Below are positions 46,347 through 54,709 of a DNA stretch of 64,000 bases, piece by piece. The position numbers and the translations under genes were made by a program. The notes beneath the pieces are model-generated. The model made no database searches. It was not told the DNA's origin and saw nothing but the letters and a program-made list of their open reading frames with translations. How positions within the stretch are numbered: position 1 is the stretch's first letter; each line of letters starts with the position of its first letter. The stretch comes from JBGASG01 sp046328035. GTDB taxonomy: Bacteria > Cyanobacteriota > Vampirovibrionia > Obscuribacterales > Obscuribacteraceae. The stretch is from contig JAXLXI010000020.1 of NCBI GenBank assembly GCA_046328035.1, positions 20,486-84,485 of the forward strand, read 5' to 3'.

Positions 46347-46949
46347 ATGAAACTGCTGCGCTCCGCTTATCTGGCGTCCCTTTTGTCGGCTGTGGCGCTT
46401 TGCGCGCCCGCGGCGCTGGCACAAAACGCCCAGCCTCAGAACCTGGGGCACTTCTATATGGCGCGCCAGCAGGTGCATATCATCGACGAAAGTCCGATGG
46501 TGACGCGCGAAACCCTGCCTGCCGGACAGGCCGGCAGCGGCAATCTGGGCGCGCAGCCGGGAGCGATGAATCGCCCCGTACCCTTACCCAGGGCGGGTTT
46601 CCAGGGATATTTCAAGCCTTCGGGCAGCAGTCCAGCCAGCAGTTTGCCTTCAACGGCTAACGGGGTGCCGGTTCCGGCGCCTGCGCCTCCGGGTGGACCG
46701 GGTGGCAAGAAGGCGAAAGCCGGCGCCATTAAGCCAAAGACCGCTTCAGCGGGCGGGACGAAACCCGCCGGCGCGGGCGGCAGTGCGGGCGGAGGCGGTC
46801 CGACGACTGCGAAAGCCTACAATCCTTATGGCGGATACGGCAGCGGACCGGCGGCCGGGACTGTGCAAGGAAACAGCAACACCGGCATGTCCACAAACCG
46901 CCAGGTCAAGGGCAGCATCATGAACTGGAAGCGGACGCGCGGTTTCTAA
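46347..46949 (+). CDS. Exported Pro/Gly/Ala-rich protein
   Basis: 200 residues from the ATG at 46347, seven bases after AGAGGA. A clear signal peptide (YLASLLSAVALCAPAALA) precedes a chain rich in Pro, Gly, Ala and Ser without recognisable domains (VPVPAPAPPGGPGGKKAKAG and similar), ending with a basic MNWKRTRGF. Likely a periplasmic or surface structural protein. A hairpin (CGGCT 46983-46987 with AGCCG 46999-47003, then CTTCTTT) can terminate it. Confidence 0.75.
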   Translation: MKLLRSAYLASLLSAVALCAPAALAQNAQPQNLGHFYMARQQVHIIDESPMVTRETLPAGQAGSGNLGAQPGAMNRPVPLPRAGFQGYFKPSGSSPASSLPSTANGVPVPAPAPPGGPGGKKAKAGAIKPKTASAGGTKPAGAGGSAGGGGPTTAKAYNPYGGYGSGPAAGTVQGNSNTGMSTNRQVKGSIMNWKRTRGF

Positions 46950-46979
46950 GCCGTTGAGTTCCGTCACCAAGGCATTAAA

Positions 46980-47010
46980 AAACGGCTCCGAAATCGAAAG
47001 CCGCTTCTTT
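46980..47010 (+). terminator. Probable terminator of the 46347 gene
   Basis: A short stem (CGGCT/AGCCG, extendable by A-T pairs) is followed by CTTCTTT, 31 bases after the stop codon. Confidence 0.55.
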
Positions 47011-47027
47011 AGATCATGATTAAGATA

Positions 47028-47101
47028 CCTGCCCGGGAAGACTCGAACTTCCGACCTCATGGTTCGTAGCCATGCGCTCTATCCAACTGGGCTACGGGCA
47101 G
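47028..47101 (-). tRNA. tRNA-Arg(ACG)
   Basis: Read on the minus strand, the 7-bp acceptor stem CTGCCCG/CGGGCAG, anticodon stem CATGG/CCATG with loop CTACGAA (anticodon ACG) and the T arm GGAAG-TTCGAGT-CTTCC all form. The discriminator is G and CCA is not encoded. The D stem GCCC/GAGC has one C-A mismatch where GCTC/GAGC is usual. The A at the wobble position would be edited to inosine. Confidence 0.95.
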
Positions 47102-47282
47102 ATGAGTTAACCAATATAGCATATCGTTCGCGGCATTTCCGCCAACCTTGCCACGTTGAACGAGTATGAAGGAAGGGCTTAGAAACCGTTGTAGGCAATT
47201 GCTGGGGCAGTATCTACTTGGGGCACCCCTCCACGAATGCGCCAACACCGAATGTGGTGCACAATCCTGAGATGCAAACTAT

Positions 47283-47912
47283 TCAACTACCGAGACGCTT
47301 TTTCGCTTGATACTGCAAGAAGGCCTCTTCACTGAAATCCAGGATTGCGGACCAATTCTTAGCGTCGTTCGGCACTACACCAAAGTCATTGATGAGGAGC
47401 CTGAGCATCGACTCAACCGAAGGGCGATTAACCGGAAAGCGTATATTGGACAATTTATCGGGAGCGGCTTCCGGAGTTGCAAGCGCTCCGTTGATCTGCA
47501 GATGGGCTGCCGGATGCAGAGGCTCGGGTTCAGCGCTGTAGTCGTACCTAAACACGAATTGCTTCGACATTCGTGCCTGATCCAATTGATACTGAAACGC
47601 AGATTGGCGAATCGACAATGGCTGCCCTTTGCCAAAGTCGAACGTCATGTAGAACTTCACGAAATTGCCGTTTGTCAGCCGAAGAACGCGCTCCCTGAGC
47701 CGAACGCCAATGACTGCGTGCCCGTTCTCTTCATAAACGCTGAGACTCTGTCCTTGCTGAAGGATAGTACAGGAGAATAGCTTTTGAAGGAGATCCGCGA
47801 AGTCGGTTGGTGTTCCCTTCTGGGATTCAAAAATTCGCTTTGCCAGTTCTTTGGTGTCTGCTAATGACACGGCTGCAGTATGGGATCGTCCGTCGGAATG
47901 AACTTCAGCCAC
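47283..47912 (-). CDS. Hypothetical protein, second gene of a two-gene unit
   Basis: 209 residues from the ATG at 47912, which overlaps the upstream gene by 52 bases; a GTG at 47870 would cut the overlap to 10. No domain recognised. It is soluble, with an alternating beta region (SVYEENGHAVIGVRLRERVL, FVKFYMTFDFGKGQ) and a conserved-looking closing segment (HPAAHLQINGALATP, IRFPVNRPSVESMLRLLIND). It looks compact and unrelated to its neighbours. The overlapping small upstream gene is reminiscent of toxin-antitoxin or defence pairs, but this is only an architectural hint. Confidence 0.7.
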   Translation of the reverse strand: MAEVHSDGRSHTAAVSLADTKELAKRIFESQKGTPTDFADLLQKLFSCTILQQGQSLSVYEENGHAVIGVRLRERVLRLTNGNFVKFYMTFDFGKGQPLSIRQSAFQYQLDQARMSKQFVFRYDYSAEPEPLHPAAHLQINGALATPEAAPDKLSNIRFPVNRPSVESMLRLLINDFGVVPNDAKNWSAILDFSEEAFLQYQAKKRLGS

Positions 47913-48073
47913 AACAGGATATCACGCACAGCGTCATTGTCCTTACTCAACTGTCCGCTTTGAAGAGCCACAAGAAACGAATGAACATCCATATCGAACT
48001 CTTCTTTGACCGCATCTACGATGTCTGAACGAATGTCGTCGAGGTTTTGCTTTTTTACGTCCAGTACTGCCAC
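47861..48073 (-). CDS. Small hypothetical protein, first gene of a two-gene unit
   Basis: 70 residues (MAVLDVKKQNLDDIRSDIVD), all predicted helical and acidic. Two pieces (DDIRSDIVDAVKEEFDMDVH and NDAVRDILLWLKFIPTDD) look like amphipathic helices. It overlaps and precedes the 209-residue protein. Such a small acidic partner would suit an antitoxin or adaptor. No DNA-binding motif is seen. Confidence 0.6.
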   Translation of the reverse strand: MAVLDVKKQNLDDIRSDIVDAVKEEFDMDVHSFLVALQSGQLSKDNDAVRDILLWLKFIPTDDPILQPCH

Positions 48074-48495
48074 AAGACACCTGCCAGAAGAGCTAACTCT
48101 ACTATTGTATAACGTCTGTCAAGACGCGCCCCTGGTGGCATTTGTGCCACGCAATCTATTGACATGAAGTCCTACTTGCTCCGTCCGTTCCTTACGCAAC
48201 ACGTTCGACCGATGCGAGGTGGGTCATTTGCAACGCCGTCGAGCCGGTTTTCATGCGCTCATGGAAGGCAGTCGGTCAATTCTGTCGAGCACCGAATTCA
48301 GTCCGACAAAAATAATGACGATTTCGAAGTCTTTTGTCATAGATGTGGGTGCGGCACAAACTTGTATCCGCGATCAGGCGGAAACATGGTCCTGGACCGG
48401 GTAGCGATTTACGGCGCATTGTTGATGGAACTCTGGCATGAGCACAGAGAGATCAATGCTGAACAGGACGCAAAAGATCCGATATCTTTGACCGG

Positions 48496-48738
48496 TCAAC
48501 ATAAGGCTCCAGCGAAATCAAACCAAGTCCCCACGAAATCAACGGAACCATCAGAAACCACAGAGGAATCGCTACAGCAGCTGCGATTTTTATCGCTTCC
48601 TCGAATCAGCTGAATGCGCGACCACGAGAATTCGAAATTAGGGCCTGCTCCAATGCCCAGCATGACGCGGAACACAATCGCGATCAGCAACAGAAGCGAA
48701 ATAAACGAAAGCGCGAACCACCACCACCCGTCCCTCAT
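48496..48738 (-). CDS. Possible small membrane protein
   Basis: 80 residues opening with a long hydrophobic helix (WWWFALSFISLLLLIAIVF). The rest is not recognised. A plus-strand frame (48164-48613) overlaps it, and I cannot decide between them with confidence. The surrounding 48074-48866 otherwise holds nothing I can support. Confidence 0.3.
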   Translation of the reverse strand: MRDGWWWFALSFISLLLLIAIVFRVMLGIGAGPNFEFSWSRIQLIRGSDKNRSCCSDSSVVSDGSVDFVGTWFDFAGALC

Positions 48739-48866
48739 TCCGCGGGCCGTGGTGTCTCGGCTGTTGAGAGCTCGTTCATTCTTGATTTATTAAAGCATGC
48801 CTACTCAAAGGACTGAAATGCTAGCAGGACGCGCCGACAGCAGCCTAATCGGAGACGCGACAAATA

Positions 48867-49465
48867 TTGCCGCGACCTACCGATCCGAGTGCCGCGCGGC
48901 AGAACAATTCCGCAGACGAAATTATCAAATCTGTTCTAGAAAAGTACTCCACGTGCAAGTCATACTCCGATACGGGACTCACCACGACGGTGTTCTACGA
49001 TCTGATAGAGACTTTCGCATTTCGCACCTTTTTCAGCAGACCGAGCCTGTTCCGTTTTGACTGGCAAGACAACGGCTCAGCGCGGGAGAAACCCGAGGAC
49101 TTCTCAACCGTTCGTTCGGACGGTGAGCAGACATATCTCGAACTTCCACGGACTGGTCGGTACCCCGAAACACTTTCTCTTGGGATGACTGCAGCCACAG
49201 CCCGTTCGGCAGGTGCAGCTGCAGTCGTGCCGAACCTACTTTCGCAAGATTTGGGATTTCGGCAGGGAATCGAATTGACCAGAGCGGAGCCGATCGAATC
49301 TGAGACAGTTGATGGCGTGGACTGTAAAATGCTGTCAGGATGGTCGTCCAACGATAAGATTAAGCTGTACATTTCATCGAAGGACTCGCAGATTGTCCGG
49401 TGGATTTTCGGAGAGAGTCGACGTTGCGATTCCGTCCGACACTTTCAAGTTCCCACATCGGTTCA
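48867..49465 (+). pseudogene. LolA-like/DUF2092-type protein, frameshifted
   Basis: About 185 residues (ADEIIKSVLEKYSTCKSYSD, PSLFRFDWQDNG, SDGEQTYLELPRTGRYPE, KLYISSKDSQIVRWIFG) follow the pattern of periplasmic outer-membrane-lipoprotein-sorting-like proteins. The N-terminus lacks the expected signal peptide. After 49410 the sensible end continues in another frame (VAIPSDTFKFPHRFNHNDQA), so an indel has broken the gene. It may be decay or a sequence error. Confidence 0.5.
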
Positions 49466-50012
49466 ACCACAATGATCAGGCTTAACGCATGGCACCTCCA
49501 TCAGCAAAGGAACGGAGAGTATCAATCGGGAACGCGTCCCAGATATTGACGGGACCTCGTGTCAACACGAACCTTGTCTCCAACCACAATGTGAAACGGC
49601 ACGCTGATTGTTGCACCGGTGGTTAGCACTGCTTGCTTGCCGCCACCAGAATTGGTATCACCTCGCTCATCCGGCGCTGTCTCCGCGACTCTGAGTTCGA
49701 CCACGTTTGGCAATTGCGCACGGATGATAGCGTCGCCAAACTTGGGCACCTCGATCCCTTCTAAGTTCTCTTGCAGCAAGTCTGCGTTGGCGCCGAATTG
49801 CTCCTGCGCTATCTCAATCGACTCGGTGCCATCGTGGTTCATCAAGATGCAGTTGTCGCGGTCGCGGTAAACGAACCGCATTTCATATCGCTCGATGGTC
49901 GCCCGCGCGACCTTTTCGCCGGCGCGGAAGTTCACCTTGAGCACGTCGCCTGATTCGACGCCCTTCAACTTGGTCTGGACGAACGCAGAGCCCTTGCCCG
50001 GTTTCACGTGCA

Positions 50013-51791
50013 CCGCTTCTATTCAGCCATATAGTGGACAAGAGGTCAAAATCAGGCAACTTGGCTCTCGGCAACGGTTTACAGATGACAAATCAGACCG
50101 GAATTTCATCGACAAAGCTTGCTTGTGGCAATTTCAGCGCTTCTGCCCAATGCGGTGGCTGCAGACTCAATCAGAGTAGATACGGAGAGCGGCTCGGTCC
50201 CGCTATTCCGGGGCCAGCTTCGCCCACGATCGCTCAAATAGCTCCTTCCATGGATGCATCGACGGAAACTGGAGAAGCACTGCGTGACTGGTTTCCCGAA
50301 TCCTGACGCCGACTTTGAGCAATCTATTGCGAACGGTCTCAAGCGTTTCGAATCCCATACCCGCTGCTTTTCGAATGGTCCAGAGCAGCGTATACGCGAA
50401 CGTGTGCAGCAGCAGGCGAAACTGGTTCGCATTGAATTCCTGGCAGCTGGTGCGCCCCGACTTCAGATACAACTTCAGATCCTTGATCCAGTTTTCGCAT
50501 CGAGCTCGCATGCAATAACGCTCGTAGACCTTCCGAGCCGAACGCAGTGTCGAGTTGGTAACCACGAAACGCACCTCGGGACCGGTGTTCGTGTAAGTTA
50601 CCCTGGCTACGATTCTGCGTTCGTGACTCCATCCTCTGGCTGAATATCTGAATTCGCGGAATTTTCGAATCTCCAACTCTTGCTCGAAATGCTCCTGCAT
50701 TCGCCCTTCTTCCTTGCTGGAAAACCGCAGCCGTTCTTCCTTCTGGCGCCATCTCCGCCGCACTTCCTTCTTGCACATTTTTCCATGCCGTAGTGTCACG
50801 GGCGGCTGCCCGGTTAGTTCTTCGAAGAGTCTCTTGCACTCCACTACGAGTTCCTTCGTGTGGTACTCCACAGATGCGTTGGGTCTCAATGAAATGTAGT
50901 AGGTGACGTTATTTGCCTCGCAGTATTCGTACAGCTCCGGAAGCGCAAATGCGGAGTCTGCCTTGAATTCAATCTGAACTTCCGGCCACGAAAGGCGCAG
51001 ATTGTGAACCACCATCTTCAGCATCCTGAGCGCTCCTTCGCCGGGAGCAGCATTGCCCGGTCTCAACAATGCTGCCAGCGGGAAACCCTCGTCAGTAAAG
51101 ATGAACAGCGGCACGTAGCAATCTGTTTTGTAAAACCCATTGTAAAAAGTCAGCTGTTGGTATCCGTAGGTCTCATCGCAAGTAGTGTCCAAATCCAGCT
51201 TTACGACCTTCGGTGGCTTTTTGTGTTTTCGCACAAAGACGTGAACAAGCAGTTCGTGCAACGCCTTTAGCGCTGTGCTGTCTACGCTGTTCTCAAAGCG
51301 AGACAGCGTAGGCTGCGACGCCAGCGGCGATTCGGAAGGGAGTTTCCCTACCGCTAGCTTGTGCATTGGATCGAAACGCAGCACGGCCGCATCGTTGCAG
51401 TCCTCTGCACCTGTGCAAAGGCCAACCAACCGCTGCAGAAATAGAGCTTGCAGTGAATGTTTTACTGCGCTTCCTTGACGCCAGTCCGTTAGGCACAAAA
51501 CTGCCATTTCCGTTAGCTCCAGCTCCCTGTCCGCCTTTCGTACGAGCAAGCTGCCACCATCGCTGGAAATCAGCCCCCCATCGAACTTTGCTTCGATGCG
51601 CTTGCCAAGCCGCATGGTTAGCGAATTCTCGCTTGGTTTTTCTTCCGAGCTCGGTTTAAACTGTTCCATCCAAAAGGCCTCGTCGTTTCTCAAGTTCTGT
51701 TGTCTCATAAACACAGATTCTGAGCCAACTGACAGGGCTTTTTGGCATGCCCGAAAATTACTTCAATATCAGGCTTCGTGAATTATTCCGG
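50013..51791 (-). mobile_element. IS1380-family insertion sequence inside efp
   Basis: Boundaries come from the efp join: TGCA at 50009-50012 and again at 51792-51795 is a 4-bp target duplication, and the element between is 1,779 bp. Its ends are weak inverted repeats: CCGCTTCTATTCA on the left against CCGGAATAATTCA read inward from the right. The transposase fills most of it in the same direction as efp. Confidence 0.88.
50203..51708 (-). CDS. IS1380-family transposase
   Basis: 501 residues from the ATG at 51708 (MRQQNLRNDEAFW); a GTG two codons earlier is possible. The DDE transposase features of the family are visible: FDGGLISSDGGSLLVRKADR, VKLDLDTTCDETYGYQQ (first Asp region), IEFKADSAFALPELYEYCE (second Asp) and CENWIKDLKLYL (Glu). 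It is uninterrupted and full-length, so the element may still be active. Confidence 0.95.
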   Translation of the reverse strand: MRQQNLRNDEAFWMEQFKPSSEEKPSENSLTMRLGKRIEAKFDGGLISSDGGSLLVRKADRELELTEMAVLCLTDWRQGSAVKHSLQALFLQRLVGLCTGAEDCNDAAVLRFDPMHKLAVGKLPSESPLASQPTLSRFENSVDSTALKALHELLVHVFVRKHKKPPKVVKLDLDTTCDETYGYQQLTFYNGFYKTDCYVPLFIFTDEGFPLAALLRPGNAAPGEGALRMLKMVVHNLRLSWPEVQIEFKADSAFALPELYEYCEANNVTYYISLRPNASVEYHTKELVVECKRLFEELTGQPPVTLRHGKMCKKEVRRRWRQKEERLRFSSKEEGRMQEHFEQELEIRKFREFRYSARGWSHERRIVARVTYTNTGPEVRFVVTNSTLRSARKVYERYCMRARCENWIKDLKLYLKSGRTSCQEFNANQFRLLLHTFAYTLLWTIRKAAGMGFETLETVRNRLLKVGVRIRETSHAVLLQFPSMHPWKELFERSWAKLAPE

Positions 51792-51871
51792 TGCATGGAT
51801 TCTACTATCTGCCAGATTCGACCACGATACTCAATGGTCAACCCAGGACGAAATTCGTTACTGGAAATCAT

Positions 51872-52109
51872 CTCTCATCCCTCATGCTGTGTCGGCAGAG
51901 GGGCGCGCGAGAGCGAGCGCTCTTCTATCCCCCAGTCGACGAGTGTCTGAAATGCTGTGGCGCAGCCATGTCGGGAGGGCGCAGCGGCCGGACGGAACTA
52001 GATTGAATCGGGAAGGCAGTTAGCATTCGCTGAAGTCGACCGCTGGGAGACATTCCAATCATGCCACACGCTCCCAAGTCGGTCCAGCGGGCAAGTCTAT
52101 AATGGGAAC
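51872..52109. other. Intergenic region between efp and a divergent small operon
   Basis: Should hold the promoter of efp (minus) and that of the gene at 52110. A TATAAT at 52098-52103 ends six bases before the 52110 ATG, consistent with a leaderless message; no good -35 box is seen. Confidence 0.4.
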
Positions 52110-52304
52110 ATGCCAGATTCCGACGATCAAGATGAACTCAAGAGACGACGGCTAGCCAGGTCCAGCGCCCCAGCCAGCGGTGGCGCGCCGCATCGTCGAA
52201 GAAAACGAAGCGAATCGTTCCCGAAAAAATTGCCACTGCCAAACACAGTTTACGAGAGGCTGCGCCAACTCACCCATGTCGCTTCGAACAAGACAAGCAA
52301 ATGA
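52110..52304 (+). CDS. Small basic hypothetical protein
   Basis: 64 residues, Arg/Lys/Ser-rich (KRRRLARSSAP, HRRRKRSESFPKK), ending LTHVASNKTSK. Preceded by TATAAT at 52098. Its stop overlaps the next start as ATGA, so the two genes are probably translationally coupled. It may bind nucleic acid; no family recognised. Confidence 0.55.
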   Translation: MPDSDDQDELKRRRLARSSAPASGGAPHRRRKRSESFPKKLPLPNTVYERLRQLTHVASNKTSK

Positions 52305-52858
52305 CAAAAGCGCAATTCATTCTCGGGAGTATGTTTCTGTTTTGCTTGACCGCAACTCATGCGGCGGCAAAGCATGCGCCCGAACCAACCAAGGGTCAAG
52401 CCGTCCCGTCTCAAACGCAATCGGCGCGCGCGTGGATCGATTGTGAATTGGACCGATTGGAACTAATCGTTGCACAGTTCCACCGTTTGCATGAAACCCC
52501 GCCCAGGGACAGACCAACAAATCAGTGCGATATGTATTCGCTTGCGGAGTTTGCAGGATCCGGTCAGGAAGTCAGCCAACTCATAGAGATGCTGGAGAAA
52601 TATCCGAAGACGGAAATCCAAAAGATGCGGCTCCAAAGCATCACAGGAAAGCTTGAGCAAGATCCTCTTTGGCTAAAGTATCAAGAAGAAGCTTCCCTAA
52701 AAGCTCAACAAGCGGAAATGATCAAAAATGCTCCGTCAGCGCAGGAAATTCATGATTTCCTGAACGCGCCTTGGAGTCCTCCGGCACCCGATGTGCCGTC
52801 AACAACGCGGCAAAAGCAAGGTTCAGCCCCCAGGAAGAATCCAATCAAACTTAAATAA
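52301..52858 (+). CDS. Exported hypothetical protein
   Basis: 185 residues starting in the ATGA overlap with the preceding gene. A signal peptide (FILGSMFLFCLTATHAAA) is clear. The mature chain is helical (ARAWIDCELDRLELIVAQFH, EVSQLIEMLEKYPKTEIQKM), with a Pro-rich tail. No domain recognised. Confidence 0.7.
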   Translation: MTKAQFILGSMFLFCLTATHAAAKHAPEPTKGQAVPSQTQSARAWIDCELDRLELIVAQFHRLHETPPRDRPTNQCDMYSLAEFAGSGQEVSQLIEMLEKYPKTEIQKMRLQSITGKLEQDPLWLKYQEEASLKAQQAEMIKNAPSAQEIHDFLNAPWSPPAPDVPSTTRQKQGSAPRKNPIKLK

Positions 52859-52872
52859 CCCCGCAGGCTGAC

Positions 52873-53130
52873 TCACTCAGTGCCGCAAGATGATCGGTCT
52901 CTTGCACGAGCCTCAGCGCGAACCAGTTCCCAATTGCCCGACAAAAGCTCAGGGTGACAGCGAACGCAAACCAGACCGTCATCCTGGTTGTGAATATGTT
53001 CCACCCTGCAAGTGGTGGCGTCTTTGTGGCTATAGAGATTCTGCGGCACCAATTGGTGCAGTAGCCCAAAGCAAAGCAATGTGCATAACGCGACGAATAT
53101 CTGGAGATGAATTCTCGGAAAAACTGGCAT
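52873..53130 (-). CDS. Possible small membrane protein with CxxCH motif
   Basis: 85 residues. One hydrophobic helix (IFVALCTLLCFGLLHQLV) is followed by a His/Cys-rich stretch ending CVRCHPELL. CxxCH is the c-type haem attachment motif, though a zinc site (Cys, His, His, Cys, Cys) is as likely. A longer minus frame (52851-53180) overlaps it and is less protein-like. Confidence 0.35.
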   Translation of the reverse strand: MPVFPRIHLQIFVALCTLLCFGLLHQLVPQNLYSHKDATTCRVEHIHNQDDGLVCVRCHPELLSGNWELVRAEARARDRSSCGTE

Positions 53131-53180
53131 GTTTCAAGAATAAGCGTCTCATCGCAATCTGAAAAGTGTGATCGCCGCAC

Positions 53181-53815
53181 GAAAAGCGCTCAGGAGTATT
53201 TTGATTTCCGGTGCGTTCGGTCCCGCTTCAGGCTGGCATCCGCGATAAGCGAACTAGCTTGCCCGTAAAACCCTGACAGAATGTCACAGTTGGGATTCAA
53301 TAAAGCTGACAGCATCCGGAAAGCTGCTGACTATTCTGCAAGTCTGATCGTCGAACAGTTTTCGAAGATCTGCGTCGAAGAACACTTTCTTGTCGCGCGG
53401 GGACGTCGTTGTTGGTGAAGGGGGAAATCCAGCAGAAGTGACGCAACAATAATTGAATCCAAAGGTTTCAGACCAAATCGCTTCTGCAAGTCCAAGCTAC
53501 TACGCGTCACTTCAGCCGTCAGGGGAATAACATGTGCCGCCCGCGCTATGGTGTCTAACGCGTATAATGGCCGATGCTCGCGCGCAGTGCAAAACGGTCC
53601 TCAGTATATCCCTTGGGCTTACGATCGTCAGGATAACTCGCCCTGCGATATCCTTCACTCCCGCATCCTATATCGACCGAACGCAGGCATGGATCTAAAC
53701 GACCGCTACGCATCTTATGATTATATGCACCTAACTGATTTGCCATCTAACCGCGACACTTTCATGATCACCCACTACCGTTCCTCCTCAATCGTCAAGG
53801 AAGCAACGCCGACTC
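53181..53815. other. Gene-free stretch
   Basis: About 630 bases with no supported gene. The plus frame at 53548-53823 does not look like a protein. TATAATGG at about 53563 could be a chance -10 box. Confidence 0.45.
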
Positions 53816-54709
53816 TCACATAGGGTTGCGCTGCTGATATGGCAGGGCGACTCGATAGAGCGTGTTAGGCGAAGGCTCATACTTCGCGAGAATCCTATCG
53901 ACCCCACCGCTATTGATCAGTTGCGTCAGCGCCGTGTCGAGCATGTTCTTGAACTCCATCTGGTTTCGCCGGAAGATCCAGCAATTCGGAAACACGCGTA
54001 CCGGCGCGCCGACGCGTTCGACCGCGCCCGGATTGTTTCTCATAAAGATGGCAGCATCAGCAGGTTCGGTGAACGTGATATCGGCTTTGCCTGTTGAGAC
54101 GGTCAACAACAGCTGTCCGAAGTCGCTCATCTGCGGGAGCGAAACGCGTTTCACATTGGGGTAGTCTTCCTGCGCGATTATCTCGGCGGTAGCACCGTCG
54201 ATGGAGGCAATCGACATCTTCGGCGAATTCAATTCGTGCAAGTCGGAACTGAATTTCTTGCTGCCCACCTTCGCGTAAGCGCAGACCGGACTGTAGTACA
54301 GGGGAGCGCTGAAATCGATGATGCGCGCTCTATCGGACGTCGCCCAGACCGGAGTGGCGATGATGTCGCAGCGGTCGGTTTGCAGCCCCTCGATCATGGT
54401 GCCCCAGCCGACTTCCTCTGTCCACTCGACTTTCAACCCGAGATTCTTCGCCACCGCCTCGAGTGTGTCCACACCGATTCCGTAGAGTTTGCCGGTGTTG
54501 GGATCCTTCATGCATCCAGGATTGTAGAGTCCATATCCGCAGCGAATGCTGCCTCGCTTCATGACGCGCTCGTAGACGGAGTTCCCTTTATCGGTTGTTG
54601 TGGCTACCGGTGCACCACTGGAGGAGCACGCACCGAGAAAGCATGATACCGCCAGCGCAACCAGAACGCTTGTCGCCGGCGAATATCTAAGCGCCGCCAA
54701 GCTGTTCAC
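53816..54709 (-). CDS. Amino-acid ABC transporter substrate-binding lipoprotein 2
   Basis: 297 residues from a GTG at 54709 that directly follows the preceding stop. A lipoprotein signal (LVALAVSCFLGAC) puts it on the membrane facing the periplasm. The solute-binding family 3 fold is clear: RGSIRCGYGLYNPGCMKDPN, YGIGVDTLEAVAKNLGLKVE, IEGLQTDRCDIIATPVWATS, DRARIIDFSAPLYYSPV, VSTGKADITFTEPADAA. Two Cys (RCGY, GCMKD) may form a disulphide. Paralogue of the protein encoded just upstream; the substrate is probably a polar amino acid or related small molecule. Confidence 0.93.
   Translation of the reverse strand: MNSLAALRYSPATSVLVALAVSCFLGACSSSGAPVATTTDKGNSVYERVMKRGSIRCGYGLYNPGCMKDPNTGKLYGIGVDTLEAVAKNLGLKVEWTEEVGWGTMIEGLQTDRCDIIATPVWATSDRARIIDFSAPLYYSPVCAYAKVGSKKFSSDLHELNSPKMSIASIDGATAEIIAQEDYPNVKRVSLPQMSDFGQLLLTVSTGKADITFTEPADAAIFMRNNPGAVERVGAPVRVFPNCWIFRRNQMEFKNMLDTALTQLINSGGVDRILAKYEPSPNTLYRVALPYQQRNPM

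Larger units (their letters stand above)
49522..51871 (-). pseudogene. efp: Elongation factor P gene split by an IS1380-type element
   Basis: The first 27 codons (51871-51792) give MISSNEFRPGLTIEYRGRIW, then QIVESM and CA. The rest (50008-49522) gives VKPGKGSAFVQTKLKGVESG to the C-terminal GDKVRVDTRSRQYLGRVPD. Removing 50013-51791 plus one TGCA copy restores a 188-residue EF-P in frame, with the loop Lys at residue 32. EF-P relieves ribosomes stalled at polyproline. The two pieces are separated by about 1.8 kb, so a working protein cannot be made. The 3' piece alone has a GTG start at 50013 but lacks the first half of domain I. A second efp elsewhere cannot be excluded. Confidence 0.93.

Noticed and set aside
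48164..48613. Plus-strand ORF of 149 codons
   Set aside because: No recognisable motif, no ribosome site, overlapped by a possible membrane protein on the other strand; too uncertain to list.
50097..51792. IS ends at ACCGGAAT/ATTCCGGT
   Set aside because: Gives no target duplication; the boundaries 50013-51791 do, and they also restore efp.
47028..53800. Genomic island integrated at tRNA-Arg
   Set aside because: The accessory genes lie on the 5' side of the tRNA, no integrase or repeated tRNA 3' end is seen, and the housekeeping efp is within.
53548..53823. Plus-strand ORF of 91 codons
   Set aside because: Unlike protein in composition, no ribosome site, and its end overlaps the transporter gene.
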